A stretch of DNA of 64,000 bases from DATAXS01 sp036266715 (GTDB taxonomy: Bacteria > Patescibacteriota > Minisyncoccia > UBA6257 > 2-01-FULL-56-20): positions 1 through 64,000 of the forward strand of contig DATAXS010000006.1 in NCBI GenBank assembly GCA_036266715.1, read 5' to 3'. Below the pieces are notes generated by a model. The model was not told the origin of the DNA, ran no database searches, and saw nothing but the letters and a program-made list of their open reading frames with translations. Shown piece by piece: positions 51,416 to 59,220 of this stretch (the first letter of the stretch is position 1; each line of letters opens with the position of its first letter). The position numbers and the translations under genes are program-made.

Positions 51416-52009
51416 ATGGCGCCAAAAGAGCACGGGAAGAAAAATATGCCGCTTATATTATTCATCGCAATCATCCTCCTCATTGTTGCGGGCATTTGGA
51501 TCTACATTGTTATTTTTCACCGGGCAAATCCGCAGCTCACGCAGACGGCCGTCACGTTGCAGACAGCGGCTCCGTCCGGCGCACCATCTCCCACCGCCTC
51601 ACCATCGGCGGCGGCGAGCGCTGGCGAAAATCCCACGCTTCCCGAGGAATCTCTCAGCATTGATAACGCCACATTCACCGTGGAGATCGCTTCAACGATG
51701 CTTGAACAGGCACGCGGACTTTCTTACCGTCCGAGCTTGGGCGCAAATGACGGGATGTTGTTTGTGTTCGCAAGCGCGACGGTACAGAATTTTTGGATGC
51801 AGGGCATGAACTTTCCATTGGACATGATCTGGATCGGCGGCGGTAAAGTAGTGGGCTTCGCACAAGATGCAGTGCCCCAGCCGGGTGCGGCGCTTTGGAA
51901 CCTTACTATATATAGTTCGCCCGACGGGACGGATAAGGTTTTGGAAGTAAATGCGGGGACGGTCGCCAAATACGACATAAAGGTGGGTGATACTGTAACA
52001 ATAGGGTAA
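51416..52009 (+). CDS. DUF192 family membrane-anchored protein
   Basis: 197 residues. One helix (PLILFIAIILLIVAGIWIYIVIF), Ser/Pro linker, then DUF192 (about 80-197): LEQARGLSYRPSLGANDGML, FVFASATVQNFWMQGMNFPL and DMIWI. The family fold is known from structure but no activity is established. TACGAT ends 7 nt before ATG; starts 26 nt after the LTD gene. Confidence 0.85.
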   Translation: MAPKEHGKKNMPLILFIAIILLIVAGIWIYIVIFHRANPQLTQTAVTLQTAAPSGAPSPTASPSAAASAGENPTLPEESLSIDNATFTVEIASTMLEQARGLSYRPSLGANDGMLFVFASATVQNFWMQGMNFPLDMIWIGGGKVVGFAQDAVPQPGAALWNLTIYSSPDGTDKVLEVNAGTVAKYDIKVGDTVTIG

Positions 52010-52059
52010 AGGGAGTTTTCCACTGGGAACGTGGGTGTGGAACCTATATAATAGAGGGA

Positions 52060-53103
52060 ATGGCAAAAGTACGAGTAGCGATCAATGGTTTTGGAAGGAT
52101 TGGTCGCCTTTTCTTTAGGCAGGCATTCGACATGCCGGATGGCGGTTCAGATATTGAGATCGTGGCGATAAACGACCTCGGCGACGTGGAAAACCTTGCT
52201 TATCTCCTTAAATACGACTCGGTCTATGGCCGCTACGGCAAGGCGATCCAGGCAGATATCGCAAATGGAAAGCTCATCGTGGGTGGCGCGGAGATCAAGT
52301 TCTTGCAGGTAAAGGACCCAACCCAGCTTCCATGGAAGGACCTCAATATAGATATAGTGGTGGAATCCACGGGTCTTTTTGATTCCTACGCGGCGTCCAA
52401 GGTGCATCTTGCGGCGGGGGCAAAGCGGGTCGTGATCACGGCGCCGGCAAAAGACGACGACGGCGTGGATGGGCAGACGGTGCTCATGGGTGTGAACGAC
52501 GACAATATGAAGACGTGCGCGATCACGTCCAACGGCTCGTGCACCACGAATTCGGCATCACCCGTTATCCAGGTGCTTTCCGAAAATCCGGGCATCATAA
52601 AGGCGGCGCTTTCCACGGTCCACGCCTACACCGCAACCCAGGCACTGGTGGACGGTCCCATCCGCGGCGGCCATGATTTCCGCAAGGGCCGCGCGGCGGC
52701 GCGCAACACCGTTCCCGAAACCACGGGTGCGGCAATTTCCGTTGCGCGCGCGATCCCGGAGCTCAAAGGGAAATTTGATGGCGTCTCGTTCCGCGTGCCG
52801 AACATTACCGGTTCCATTTCCGACATCACGATCCTTGCAAAGCGGACGACGTCCGTAGAGGAGATAAACCAGATACTGACCGATGCCGCCGCGTCTCCGC
52901 GCTGGCAGGGGATTCTTAGAGTTACGCGCGACCAGCTCGTGTCGTCGGATATCGTGGGAGAACCGTACGGTGCCACGGTGCCGCTCGACCTTACTAAAGT
53001 AATTGATGGCGACTTTGTGAAAGTGCTTTCGTGGTACGACAACGAGGCGGGGTACGTGAGCACGCTCATTAAACATGTCCGAAAAGCCGCGAGCATGCTG
53101 TAG
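52060..53103 (+). CDS. gapA: Glyceraldehyde-3-phosphate dehydrogenase, type I
   Basis: 347 residues. NAD-binding start INGFGRIGR, the Asp of AINDL that favours NAD, catalytic Cys in SNGSCTTNS (usual ASCTTN), partner His in STVHAYT and the end motif SWYDNEAGY. Interconverts glyceraldehyde 3-phosphate and 1,3-bisphosphoglycerate. TATAAT (52047-52052) ends 7 nt before ATG; GAGGGA is too close to serve as a normal Shine-Dalgarno. First gene of the carbon cluster; rpiB follows after a 92-bp repeat. Confidence 0.96.
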   Translation: MAKVRVAINGFGRIGRLFFRQAFDMPDGGSDIEIVAINDLGDVENLAYLLKYDSVYGRYGKAIQADIANGKLIVGGAEIKFLQVKDPTQLPWKDLNIDIVVESTGLFDSYAASKVHLAAGAKRVVITAPAKDDDGVDGQTVLMGVNDDNMKTCAITSNGSCTTNSASPVIQVLSENPGIIKAALSTVHAYTATQALVDGPIRGGHDFRKGRAAARNTVPETTGAAISVARAIPELKGKFDGVSFRVPNITGSISDITILAKRTTSVEEINQILTDAAASPRWQGILRVTRDQLVSSDIVGEPYGATVPLDLTKVIDGDFVKVLSWYDNEAGYVSTLIKHVRKAASML

Positions 53104-53104
53104 A

Positions 53105-53196
53105 AATTTTCAATTATCAATTTTGCAATTTTCATTCAAAACACAATTTCCAAATGAAAATTTTCAAATGAAAAATTGTAAAATTACAAACAAATG
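53105..53196 (+). repeat. 92-bp AT-rich direct repeat, copy 1 (ends at rpiB start codon)
   Basis: Differs from copy 2 (54301-54392) at 3 of 92 positions. Contains overlapping inverted repeats (CAATTTTCATT / AATGAAAATTT). Near its right end TAAAAT (53179-53184) lies 9 nt before the ATG that closes the repeat, so it probably supplies the promoter of rpiB. Confidence 0.93.
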
Positions 53197-53646
53197 ACTA
53201 TTTACATCGGCGCCGATCACGGCGGATTCGCTCTTAAAGAAAAATTGAAGGCTGCGCTTAAGGATGAGGCGTATGACGTGGTGGACATGGGTGCCGCGGC
53301 GCGCGTGGAAGACGACGATTATCCGGATTACGCAACGGCCGTGGCAAAAAAGATCCAGGATGATCCGTTGAATGCGCGGGGTATCGTGATCTGCCGTTCC
53401 GGGTTCGGCGTGGACATTGTGGCGAATAAATATGATGGCGTGCGTGCAGCGCTCGCGACGTCACCGGAACACGCATACCAGGGCCGCCATGACGACGACG
53501 TGAACGTGCTCGCGCTCGCGGCGGACTTTATAGACGAAGCAGTGGCGATCAAGGCGGCAAAGGTATTCCTGATCACGCCTTTTGCAAAGGAGGACAAATA
53601 TTCGCGCCGATTGGAGAAGATCGTGAAGATAGAAGCGACGAACTGA
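53194..53646 (+). CDS. rpiB: Ribose-5-phosphate isomerase B
   Basis: 150 residues, RpiB/LacAB fold: IGADHGGFALKEKLK at the start with the substrate-binding Asp-His, DYPDYATAVA, and GIVICRSGFGVDIVANK where the catalytic Cys of RpiB is Cys in VICRSG. Interconverts ribose 5- and ribulose 5-phosphate. Rpe follows after 6 nt. Confidence 0.94.
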   Translation: MTIYIGADHGGFALKEKLKAALKDEAYDVVDMGAAARVEDDDYPDYATAVAKKIQDDPLNARGIVICRSGFGVDIVANKYDGVRAALATSPEHAYQGRHDDDVNVLALAADFIDEAVAIKAAKVFLITPFAKEDKYSRRLEKIVKIEATN

Positions 53647-53652
53647 CGCGCC

Positions 53653-54294
53653 ATGGAGGTTATTCCCGTCATTAATTGTCCGGACGCCGCGTGCGCGCGG
53701 GAAAAGATAGAGACCTTGAAAAAATTTTTACCCGCTAACCGCTTTGTGCACCTTGACGTGACGGACGGCATTTTTGCCGCGCATACGACGTGGAATGACC
53801 CGATGGGATGGAAGGGGCTTGGCGCGCCTTTTCAGCTTGAAGTGCATTTGATGGTGGAAGACCCGGGCGACGTGCTTGACGCGTGGCTCGCGGCGGGGAT
53901 GAGGCGGTGCATTGTGCACGCGGAGGCCGTGCGGACGGCGGCCTGCCGCGCGCTCATTGCGCAGTGCGCGGAAATGGGCGCGACGGTGATGCTTTCTTCC
54001 AACCCCGGCACGCCGGGCGCCGACCTCTTGCCCTATATCAAACTATTTTCCGCGTTCCAGGTCCTCTCTGTTGCGCCGGGCGCGGCGGGACAGGAATTTT
54101 TGGCATTTACGCTGGACAAAATATCGTTCATTCGCGCGAATGCGCCCGATGCTATAATTGAAGTGGACGGGGGAATGAACCCCGATGCCGCATCTCTTGT
54201 GAAAAAGGCGGGTGCGGACGTCGTTGTTTCTTCCAATTATATTTTTAGCGCGAAGGATCCAAAGGCGGCATACGAGGCATTGGAGCATGTCTAG
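53653..54294 (+). CDS. rpe: Ribulose-phosphate 3-epimerase
   Basis: 213 residues, TIM barrel. Metal ligands are in place: FVHLDVTDGIF (His, Asp), LEVHLMV (His), EVDGGMNP (Asp). VAPGAAGQEF matches the phosphate loop, usually PGFGGQ. The family HxDxMDG reads HLDVTDG, a mild variant. Interconverts ribulose and xylulose 5-phosphate, feeding transketolase downstream. Confidence 0.92.
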   Translation: MEVIPVINCPDAACAREKIETLKKFLPANRFVHLDVTDGIFAAHTTWNDPMGWKGLGAPFQLEVHLMVEDPGDVLDAWLAAGMRRCIVHAEAVRTAACRALIAQCAEMGATVMLSSNPGTPGADLLPYIKLFSAFQVLSVAPGAAGQEFLAFTLDKISFIRANAPDAIIEVDGGMNPDAASLVKKAGADVVVSSNYIFSAKDPKAAYEALEHV

Positions 54295-54300
54295 CATCTT

Positions 54301-54392
54301 AATTTTCAATTATCAATTTTGCAATTTTCATTCAAGACACAATTTCCAAATGAAAATTTTCAAATTGAAAATTGTAAAATTACAAACAAATG
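54301..54392 (+). repeat. 92-bp AT-rich direct repeat, copy 2 (ends at tkt N-subunit start codon)
   Basis: Same length and end point as copy 1: the last three bases are the ATG of the transketolase gene, with TAAAAT 9 nt before it. Confidence 0.93.
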
Positions 54393-55250
54393 GAATCGCT
54401 TTCTGACAAAAAATTGCGGGAGATGGAGCTCATGGCCACGCGCTTGCGCGAGGACGTGATCAAAATGGTCTCGCACGCGGGTTCGGGGCACATTGCGGGG
54501 CCCTTGGACATGGCGGAAATTTTCACCGCGTTCTATTTTCATATTCTGAACCAGGATCCGAAGAAACCGCTGTGGCCTGGCCGTGACCGGCTCGTGTTGT
54601 CCAACGGGCACATTGTGCCCATACAGTACGCCGCACTCGCGCATGCGGGCTATTTCCCGGTGGAAGAATTGAAAACGCTCCGGCAATTGAACACGCGTCT
54701 GCAGGGCCACCCGCACCGCGGCGCGCTTCCAGGAATTGAAACCACTTCCGGGCCGCTCGGATCGGGCATTTCGCAGGCCTTGGGCATTGCGCTCGCGGCC
54801 CGCCTTGACCAGAAAAAATGGCGCACGTATTGCCTGACCTCCGATGGCGAGCACGAAGAGGGCAACACGTGGGAAGCGGTGATGTTCGCCGGCAAAAACC
54901 GTTTGAGCAATCTCACGGTCATCGTGGACCGCAACAACATTCAGATAGACGGATTTACGGAAAAGATAATGCCGCTTGAACCATTCCGTGCAAAGTACGA
55001 ATCGTTCAACTGGCACGTGCTGGAGATAGACGGTCATAATTTTGAGGAAATCATCGCGGCCGTGGCGGAGGCGCGCGCCATCCACGAGCAGCCCACGTGC
55101 ATAATTGCGCACACGATTCCGGGCAGGGGCGTGGACTTTATGGAAAACGACTATCTCTGGCACAGCAAGCCATTTAAGCCCGGCGAGGCGGAAAAGGCGC
55201 TCGGCGAGCTCCGGACGCTCCGCGGCAAGATAAAATCGGAGCACCAATAA
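54390..55250 (+). CDS. Transketolase, N-terminal (TPP-binding) subunit
   Basis: 286 residues. TPP/pyrophosphate motif SDGEHEEGNTWEAVMFAG with DRNNIQIDG (GDG-x26-N type), and catalytic His residues in GSGHIAGP, SNGHIVP and LQGHPHRG. Corresponds to the first half of a fused transketolase. The partner subunit is at 56775, split off by a membrane-protein gene and an opposite-strand module. Confidence 0.94.
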   Translation: MESLSDKKLREMELMATRLREDVIKMVSHAGSGHIAGPLDMAEIFTAFYFHILNQDPKKPLWPGRDRLVLSNGHIVPIQYAALAHAGYFPVEELKTLRQLNTRLQGHPHRGALPGIETTSGPLGSGISQALGIALAARLDQKKWRTYCLTSDGEHEEGNTWEAVMFAGKNRLSNLTVIVDRNNIQIDGFTEKIMPLEPFRAKYESFNWHVLEIDGHNFEEIIAAVAEARAIHEQPTCIIAHTIPGRGVDFMENDYLWHSKPFKPGEAEKALGELRTLRGKIKSEHQ

Positions 55251-55264
55251 GGTACAATTAATAT

Positions 55265-55795
55265 ATGAAAACTGTAAATATTATCCTTGCGATCGGCACT
55301 CTCATCATCCTCGGCGCGCTCATCAGCCTGGGTATTTCCGCGTTCTATCCCGCGCCGCAGTATTCCACCATGCCGAACTATCCAATGGCGCCGGCCATTG
55401 TGCCTTGCGCCTCGGGCAACGCTCAATGCATACAAAATGACGCGAGCTCTTCGGCCGCATACCAAGCGCAAATGGACCAATATAACGCCGCGCAGGACGC
55501 TTATACCAATGCAATGAATACCTACAATACGAACGTGTTCATCATCGCGAACATCGTGGGCATTATCGTGTTCGTGATCGGCTTCTTCCTCGTGCTCTAC
55601 GCGCGGCTCGCGGGGCAAGGCGTGCCAATCGGTATCATGATGGCGGGGCTGTGGAGCATCATCTACGGCTACGCGCGCGGGTGGGGGAGCGTGAACGATC
55701 CCTTGAAGTTTGTGATCGGACTCGTGGTTGCCGTGATCGTGCTTGGCGGGAGCGTGTGGCTGATGCAGAGAAAGGCGAGGAGTGCACATGGATAG
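55265..55795 (+). CDS. Membrane protein of unknown function, 176 aa
   Basis: TACAAT (55253-55258) ends 6 nt before ATG. About four helices: one N-terminal (IILAIGTLIILGALISLGI), then a 65-residue outside loop with two Cys (VPCASGNAQCIQN) and a Gln/Asn/Tyr-rich helix, then three helices at the end. No family recognised. Confidence 0.75.
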   Translation: MKTVNIILAIGTLIILGALISLGISAFYPAPQYSTMPNYPMAPAIVPCASGNAQCIQNDASSSAAYQAQMDQYNAAQDAYTNAMNTYNTNVFIIANIVGIIVFVIGFFLVLYARLAGQGVPIGIMMAGLWSIIYGYARGWGSVNDPLKFVIGLVVAVIVLGGSVWLMQRKARSAHG

Positions 55796-55825
55796 AATTT
55801 TATATTTTCCCTCACTGGAATAAAG

Positions 55826-55861
55826 AAATGGCGCGATTGACTGAAATCAATTGCGCCATCG
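55826..55861 (-). terminator. Intrinsic terminator of the ART-like module
   Basis: Minus strand: GATGGCGCAATTGA pairs with TCAATCGCGCCAT (one mismatch), then TTCTTTATT. Just past the stop at 55875. Confidence 0.75.
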
Positions 55862-55874
55862 AAAGTTGTTTGGT

Positions 55875-56066
55875 TTAAGCTGTTGCGTGCTTCGATTTTT
55901 TATGTTGGATTTTAGTTTTGCGCACGCTTACTTTTGGAGGTTGTCGTGTATCGAGATCGGGATCGATTCGCCTGAGAAGGTTTAAAATTTCCTCAGGACT
56001 GGCATTTTTGAGTCGTTCATCGCTCCGATGGAGAGCCTCTCTAATTTCTTTTCCCCTGATAGGCAT
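55875..56066 (-). CDS. Small helical protein, partner of the ART-like gene
   Basis: 63 residues, ATG 56066 overlapping the upstream stop as TAATG, with GGAGGGAAACAGTA in front (strong Shine-Dalgarno). Charged helical N-terminal part (GKEIREALHRSDERLKNASP, then EEILNLLRRID) and a Lys-rich tail. Too short to assign; the coupling and size would fit an antitoxin or immunity protein to the neighbouring protein, which is inference from layout only. Confidence 0.65.
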   Translation of the reverse strand: MPIRGKEIREALHRSDERLKNASPEEILNLLRRIDPDLDTRQPPKVSVRKTKIQHKKSKHATA

Positions 56067-56650
56067 TACTGTTTCCCTCCTTCAAAATGGTAAAGCTGAA
56101 TGCTTTTTATTACTTCCGTGCGATAAGGACGCACGACTATCTGAACATGGGCATGGCTATAAAGCTGTGAACCGGGAACGATTGGCTTGCCTTCGATGAA
56201 GGTAGCTCGGACGGCGCTGACTCGTCTCCCTTCTGCTTCCAGTTGATCCACCACGGAGTTAATCAGCACACAATCAAAGTCGTGTTTTCCACCTTTGTTT
56301 AATGGTAACGACTTCCCAGCTTTTTGGTATCGTTCTTCTAGCACCACATATCGCCGCGCAATTATTTCTGCCGCCTCGATGTCAATAAGGTCAAGACAAT
56401 CGTTGAGGTCTATCTCAGCGCAGAGTACTACGGGGTTTTCGGTACGCACAGGAGGCGAAATGCGAACTTTCGGCCACTCTCGGGCGCGAAAAGGTGCGTC
56501 TTGAAAGAAATACACGCCCCTTCCCAGCCAGTCAGTGTCTTTTTCGCTGAATAGAAATCTTTCGGCGTTTTTCTCGCCGGGCTCCAGGATTGCTGTTGCC
56601 GATTCCTCGCTTGTACCATGATAGCCTAAAACCGTTAGGGTTTGATCCAT
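56066..56650 (-). CDS. PARP/ART-fold-like protein (putative ADP-ribosyltransferase)
   Basis: 194 residues, soluble. Residues 7-60 follow the H-Y ART pattern: LGYHGTSEESATAIL (His-Gly-Thr) and DWLGRGVYFFQDAPFRAREW (Gly-x-Gly-x-Tyr-Phe). VVLCAEIDLNDCLDLID matches the next core strand. At the end, where H-Y-E enzymes carry Glu, the string is HVQIVVRPY with Gln. GGGAGG stands before ATG 56650 and a spaced promoter is at 56695-56722. The two-gene unit sits opposite to, and between, the two transketolase subunits. Confidence 0.6.
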   Translation of the reverse strand: MDQTLTVLGYHGTSEESATAILEPGEKNAERFLFSEKDTDWLGRGVYFFQDAPFRAREWPKVRISPPVRTENPVVLCAEIDLNDCLDLIDIEAAEIIARRYVVLEERYQKAGKSLPLNKGGKHDFDCVLINSVVDQLEAEGRRVSAVRATFIEGKPIVPGSQLYSHAHVQIVVRPYRTEVIKSIQLYHFEGGKQ

Positions 56651-56694
56651 TGGATGGCCCTCCCTGATTGTTTAAATTTTCAAGTTCTGTTAAA

Positions 56695-56722
56695 ATTATA
56701 CAATAATTTTTGGTTAAATCAA
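56695..56722 (-). promoter_or_regulatory. Promoter of the ART-like module
   Basis: Minus strand: TTGATT (56722-56717), 16-nt spacer, TATAAT (56700-56695). Confidence 0.75.
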
Positions 56723-56774
56723 GTAGAAGAGAATCAAAGCCCGTTTCTTGAAAGCGGTATTGTACAATATATAG

Positions 56775-57764
56775 ATGCTAAACCCCGACGCGAAACTGAA
56801 TCCAAAGCTGTTTGACGAGGACGTTGAACAGCGCCCCACGCGGGACGGCTACGGCAACGGGCTCGTGGCGGCGGGGGAGATGAACGACAACGTGGTCGCG
56901 CTCTGCGCGGACCTCACGGAATCCACGCGCACGGAGGCGTTCGCCAAGAAATTTCCGGAACGCTACTTTGAGCTCGGCGTGGCCGAGCAGAATATGGCGA
57001 CGGTCGCAGCTGGCCTCGGCGTCACGGGCAAAATTCCTTTCATCGCTTCTTATGCCACGTTTTCCCCGGGCAGAAACTGGGAGCAGATTCGGACCACGAT
57101 CGCCTACAACGATTCCAACGTAAAAGTGGCTGGGCACCACGCGGGCATTTCCGTGGGACCGGACGGCGCCACGCACCAGGCAACGGAGGATATTGCGATC
57201 ATGCGCGCGATGCCGAATATGAAAGTGTTCGTGCCGTGTGACGCAGTGGAAGGCGCAAAGGCCACGCTCGCCGCGGCGCACATCTGGGGCCCGGTGTACC
57301 TCCGGTTCCAACGGGAAAAAACGCCCATCATTACCACCGACCTCACGCCCTACACGCCGGGCAAAGCGGAAGTGTTCTGGCAGTCAAAAAAGTCGGAAGT
57401 GCTCATTATTGGCTGCGGAGGATTGATGTATAACGCGCTCGTGGCCGCGCGGGAACTGGAAAAAGAAAAGATAGGCACGATCGTTTTGAACGTCCACACC
57501 ATAAAACCTCTCGACGAAAAGAAAATCGTTGAATTGGCAAAGAAAACAGGCGCGGTAGTGACCGTGGAAGAGCATCAGGTGGAGGGCGGTCTTGGCGGTG
57601 CCGTTGCGGAAGCGCTCGCAAAGCACGCGCCCACGCCAGTTGAATTCATCGGTATGCAGAACACCTTCGGTGAATCCGGGCCGCCAGACGCGCTCATCAA
57701 AAAGTACGGCATGACGGCGGAAGACATTGTGGTGGCGGCGAAGAAAGCCATCAGGCGCAAATAG
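56775..57764 (+). CDS. Transketolase, C-terminal (Pyr + C-terminal domain) subunit
   Basis: 329 residues. Pyr domain with FELGVAEQNMATVAAGL (catalytic Glu), SYATFSPGRNWEQIR and GHHAGISVGPDGATHQATED; C-terminal domain with TIKPLDEKKIVEL and VTVEEHQVEGGLG. With the 54390 subunit it makes a full transketolase. TACAAT (56763-56768) ends 6 nt before ATG. Confidence 0.94.
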   Translation: MLNPDAKLNPKLFDEDVEQRPTRDGYGNGLVAAGEMNDNVVALCADLTESTRTEAFAKKFPERYFELGVAEQNMATVAAGLGVTGKIPFIASYATFSPGRNWEQIRTTIAYNDSNVKVAGHHAGISVGPDGATHQATEDIAIMRAMPNMKVFVPCDAVEGAKATLAAAHIWGPVYLRFQREKTPIITTDLTPYTPGKAEVFWQSKKSEVLIIGCGGLMYNALVAARELEKEKIGTIVLNVHTIKPLDEKKIVELAKKTGAVVTVEEHQVEGGLGGAVAEALAKHAPTPVEFIGMQNTFGESGPPDALIKKYGMTAEDIVVAAKKAIRRK

Positions 57765-57815
57765 GTCAAGTAAGATTTTAGAATAATTTAACCATCGATT
57801 ATGTAATATTGCGGT

Positions 57816-57887
57816 GTGGGGGTGGCGTAGCGCTGAACCTCGACTCACCACCGGGAGTTCACGGGGTGCAAATCCCCGCACCTCCAC
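57816..57887 (+). ncRNA. tRNA-like cloverleaf RNA element, non-standard
   Basis: 72 nt. A 9-bp closing stem (GTGGGGGTG 57816-57824 / CACCTCCAC 57879-57887, one G-T) stacks on a T-arm-like hairpin CGGGG-TGCAAAT-CCCCG. A 3-bp D-arm-like hairpin (GCG TAG CGC) and a long third arm (TGAAC / GTTCA, then CTCG / CGGG) complete a cloverleaf. The third arm has a 9-nt loop ACTCACCAC instead of a 7-nt anticodon loop, so it is not a normal tRNA. TAATAT (57804-57809) is 6 nt upstream of the closing stem. Could be a decayed tRNA. Confidence 0.5.
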
Positions 57888-57895
57888 GGGATCCC

Positions 57896-57923
57896 TTGAC
57901 GGGAGAAGTCCATCTGCTATAAT
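57896..57923 (+). promoter_or_regulatory. Strong extended -10 promoter of a small RNA
   Basis: TTGACG (57896-57901), 16-nt spacer, TATAAT (57918-57923) with TGC directly before it (extended -10). One of the best promoter matches in the window. Confidence 0.75.
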
Positions 57924-57929
57924 AGAGGC

Positions 57930-57998
57930 ATCGGTGGTGAGTCGGGACCAGCACTATGATGGAATTCCCAAAAGACCCGGAAACGGGTCTTTTGTTTT
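57930..57998 (+). ncRNA. Putative small RNA (about 70 nt) complementary to the cloverleaf loop
   Basis: Runs from the predicted start to an intrinsic terminator with a 10-bp stem, GAAA tetraloop and GTTTTTG tail (57970-57998). Bases 57932-57944 (CGGTGGTGAGTCG) are the exact reverse complement of 57841-57853 in the cloverleaf's third arm. No open frame of note. Alternatively it is a terminated leader of the 58015 gene, but that gene has its own -10 boxes after the terminator. Confidence 0.55.
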
Positions 57999-58014
57999 TG
58001 TTATCATTATACTG

Positions 58015-58176
58015 ATGATCAAAAAGGTAGGAAAAAAATATATGGTCGTTTCGGAGAAAACGGGACGTTCATTTGGGACGTACACGACGAAGGCAGAGGC
58101 GGAAAAGCGGCTGAGGCAAGTGGAATACTTTAAGCACGCAAAGGGGAAGGCGGCTCCAAAAAGGAAGCGCGGCTAG
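58015..58176 (+). CDS. Small basic protein, KKVGKKY...AEAEKRLRQVEYFK type
   Basis: 53 residues: KKVGKKYMVVSEKTGRSFGTY then TTKAEAEKRLRQVEYFKHA and a Lys/Arg tail. This short pattern recurs in many bacterial and phage proteins of unknown role. TATCAT (58002-58007) ends 7 nt before ATG. Confidence 0.75.
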   Translation: MIKKVGKKYMVVSEKTGRSFGTYTTKAEAEKRLRQVEYFKHAKGKAAPKRKRG

Positions 58177-58224
58177 GGCTCCATACACAGCTTGATTTTG
58201 CCGCGTGCGGTATACTGTGAATAT

Positions 58225-59220
58225 ATGAAGAAATACGACCTTGTTTCGGTGGGTGACTGCACCATAGATGCGTTCATCGGCCTTCAGGATGCCTCGGTAC
58301 ACTGCAGTTTGAACGGCGAGGAATGCCAGCTCTGCATGTCCTTTGCCGACAAGATCCCGTATGACTCGCTCACGGTCGTGCCGGGCGTGGGGAACGCGGC
58401 GAATGTGGCCGTTGGCGCTTCGCGCCTGGGGTTCAACGTCGGGTTTTTGAGCGCCGTGGGCGCAGATCGGAACGGCGAGGACGTGATGGACGTCTACAAG
58501 CGGGAAGGCGTGAGCACGGAATACATCAAGGTGAACAAGCACCTGCCCACCAACTACCATTTTGTGCTGAACTTCAAAGCCGAGCGGACCATCCTCATTA
58601 AGCACCAGCCATTTGATTATTTTGACCCGCGCGTGCTTGATACGCGGATGGATTGGATGTATTTTTCATCCATCGGTGCGCACTCACTGCCGTTTCACCA
58701 CAAAGTCGCAGAATATTTAAAGAAGCACCCGAATGTGCGGATGGGATTCAATCCCGGTACGTTCCAATTTGAATTTGGCGTGCAGAAACTTGCGCAGATA
58801 TACAAACACACGCATGCGCTCTTTGTGAACCGCGAGGAGGCCGCGCGCATTTTGAAGACAAAAAAACTGGATATCCCGCCGCTTTTTGCCGGGCTCCACA
58901 AGCTTGGTCCCAAAATAGTTTTGATCACCGACGGCCCAAAGGGTGCGTATGCATCCGATGGCAACTCGCGCTACTTTATGCCGCCGTATCCGGACCCCAA
59001 GCCGCCCATCTCGCGCACGGGCGCGGGCGATGCGTTTTCCACAGGGTTTATGAGCGCGCTTATGAGCGGCCTTCCCGTGCACGATGCGTTGCGGTGGGCG
59101 CCGATAGAGTCCATGCACGTGGTGCAATTCTTTGGCGCACAGACGGGGCTGCTCACCAAGCCGAAACTCCTCGGGTTTTTGAAAAAGGCCCCCCGCCACT
59201 ATATCCCGAAGGCCATATGA
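58225..59220 (+). CDS. PfkB/ribokinase family sugar kinase
   Basis: 331 residues from ATG 58225, 8 nt after TATACT (58211-58216). PfkB signatures: VSVGDCTIDAFI at the start, PGVGNAANVAVGASRLG, the NREEAARIL segment, and the ATP/anion-hole motif SRTGAGDAFSTGFMSAL with catalytic Asp. Overlaps the aldolase gene by ATGA, so the two are translationally coupled. That pairing makes fructose 6-phosphate (phosphofructokinase activity) a plausible substrate, by inference; adenosine or ribose kinases look similar. Confidence 0.87.
   Translation: MKKYDLVSVGDCTIDAFIGLQDASVHCSLNGEECQLCMSFADKIPYDSLTVVPGVGNAANVAVGASRLGFNVGFLSAVGADRNGEDVMDVYKREGVSTEYIKVNKHLPTNYHFVLNFKAERTILIKHQPFDYFDPRVLDTRMDWMYFSSIGAHSLPFHHKVAEYLKKHPNVRMGFNPGTFQFEFGVQKLAQIYKHTHALFVNREEAARILKTKKLDIPPLFAGLHKLGPKIVLITDGPKGAYASDGNSRYFMPPYPDPKPPISRTGAGDAFSTGFMSALMSGLPVHDALRWAPIESMHVVQFFGAQTGLLTKPKLLGFLKKAPRHYIPKAI

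Noticed and set aside
57814..58014. N-terminal extension of the 53-aa protein through the cloverleaf and small RNA
   Set aside because: The extension has no structure, crosses a terminator, and the short protein begins with its known pattern right after a -10 box.
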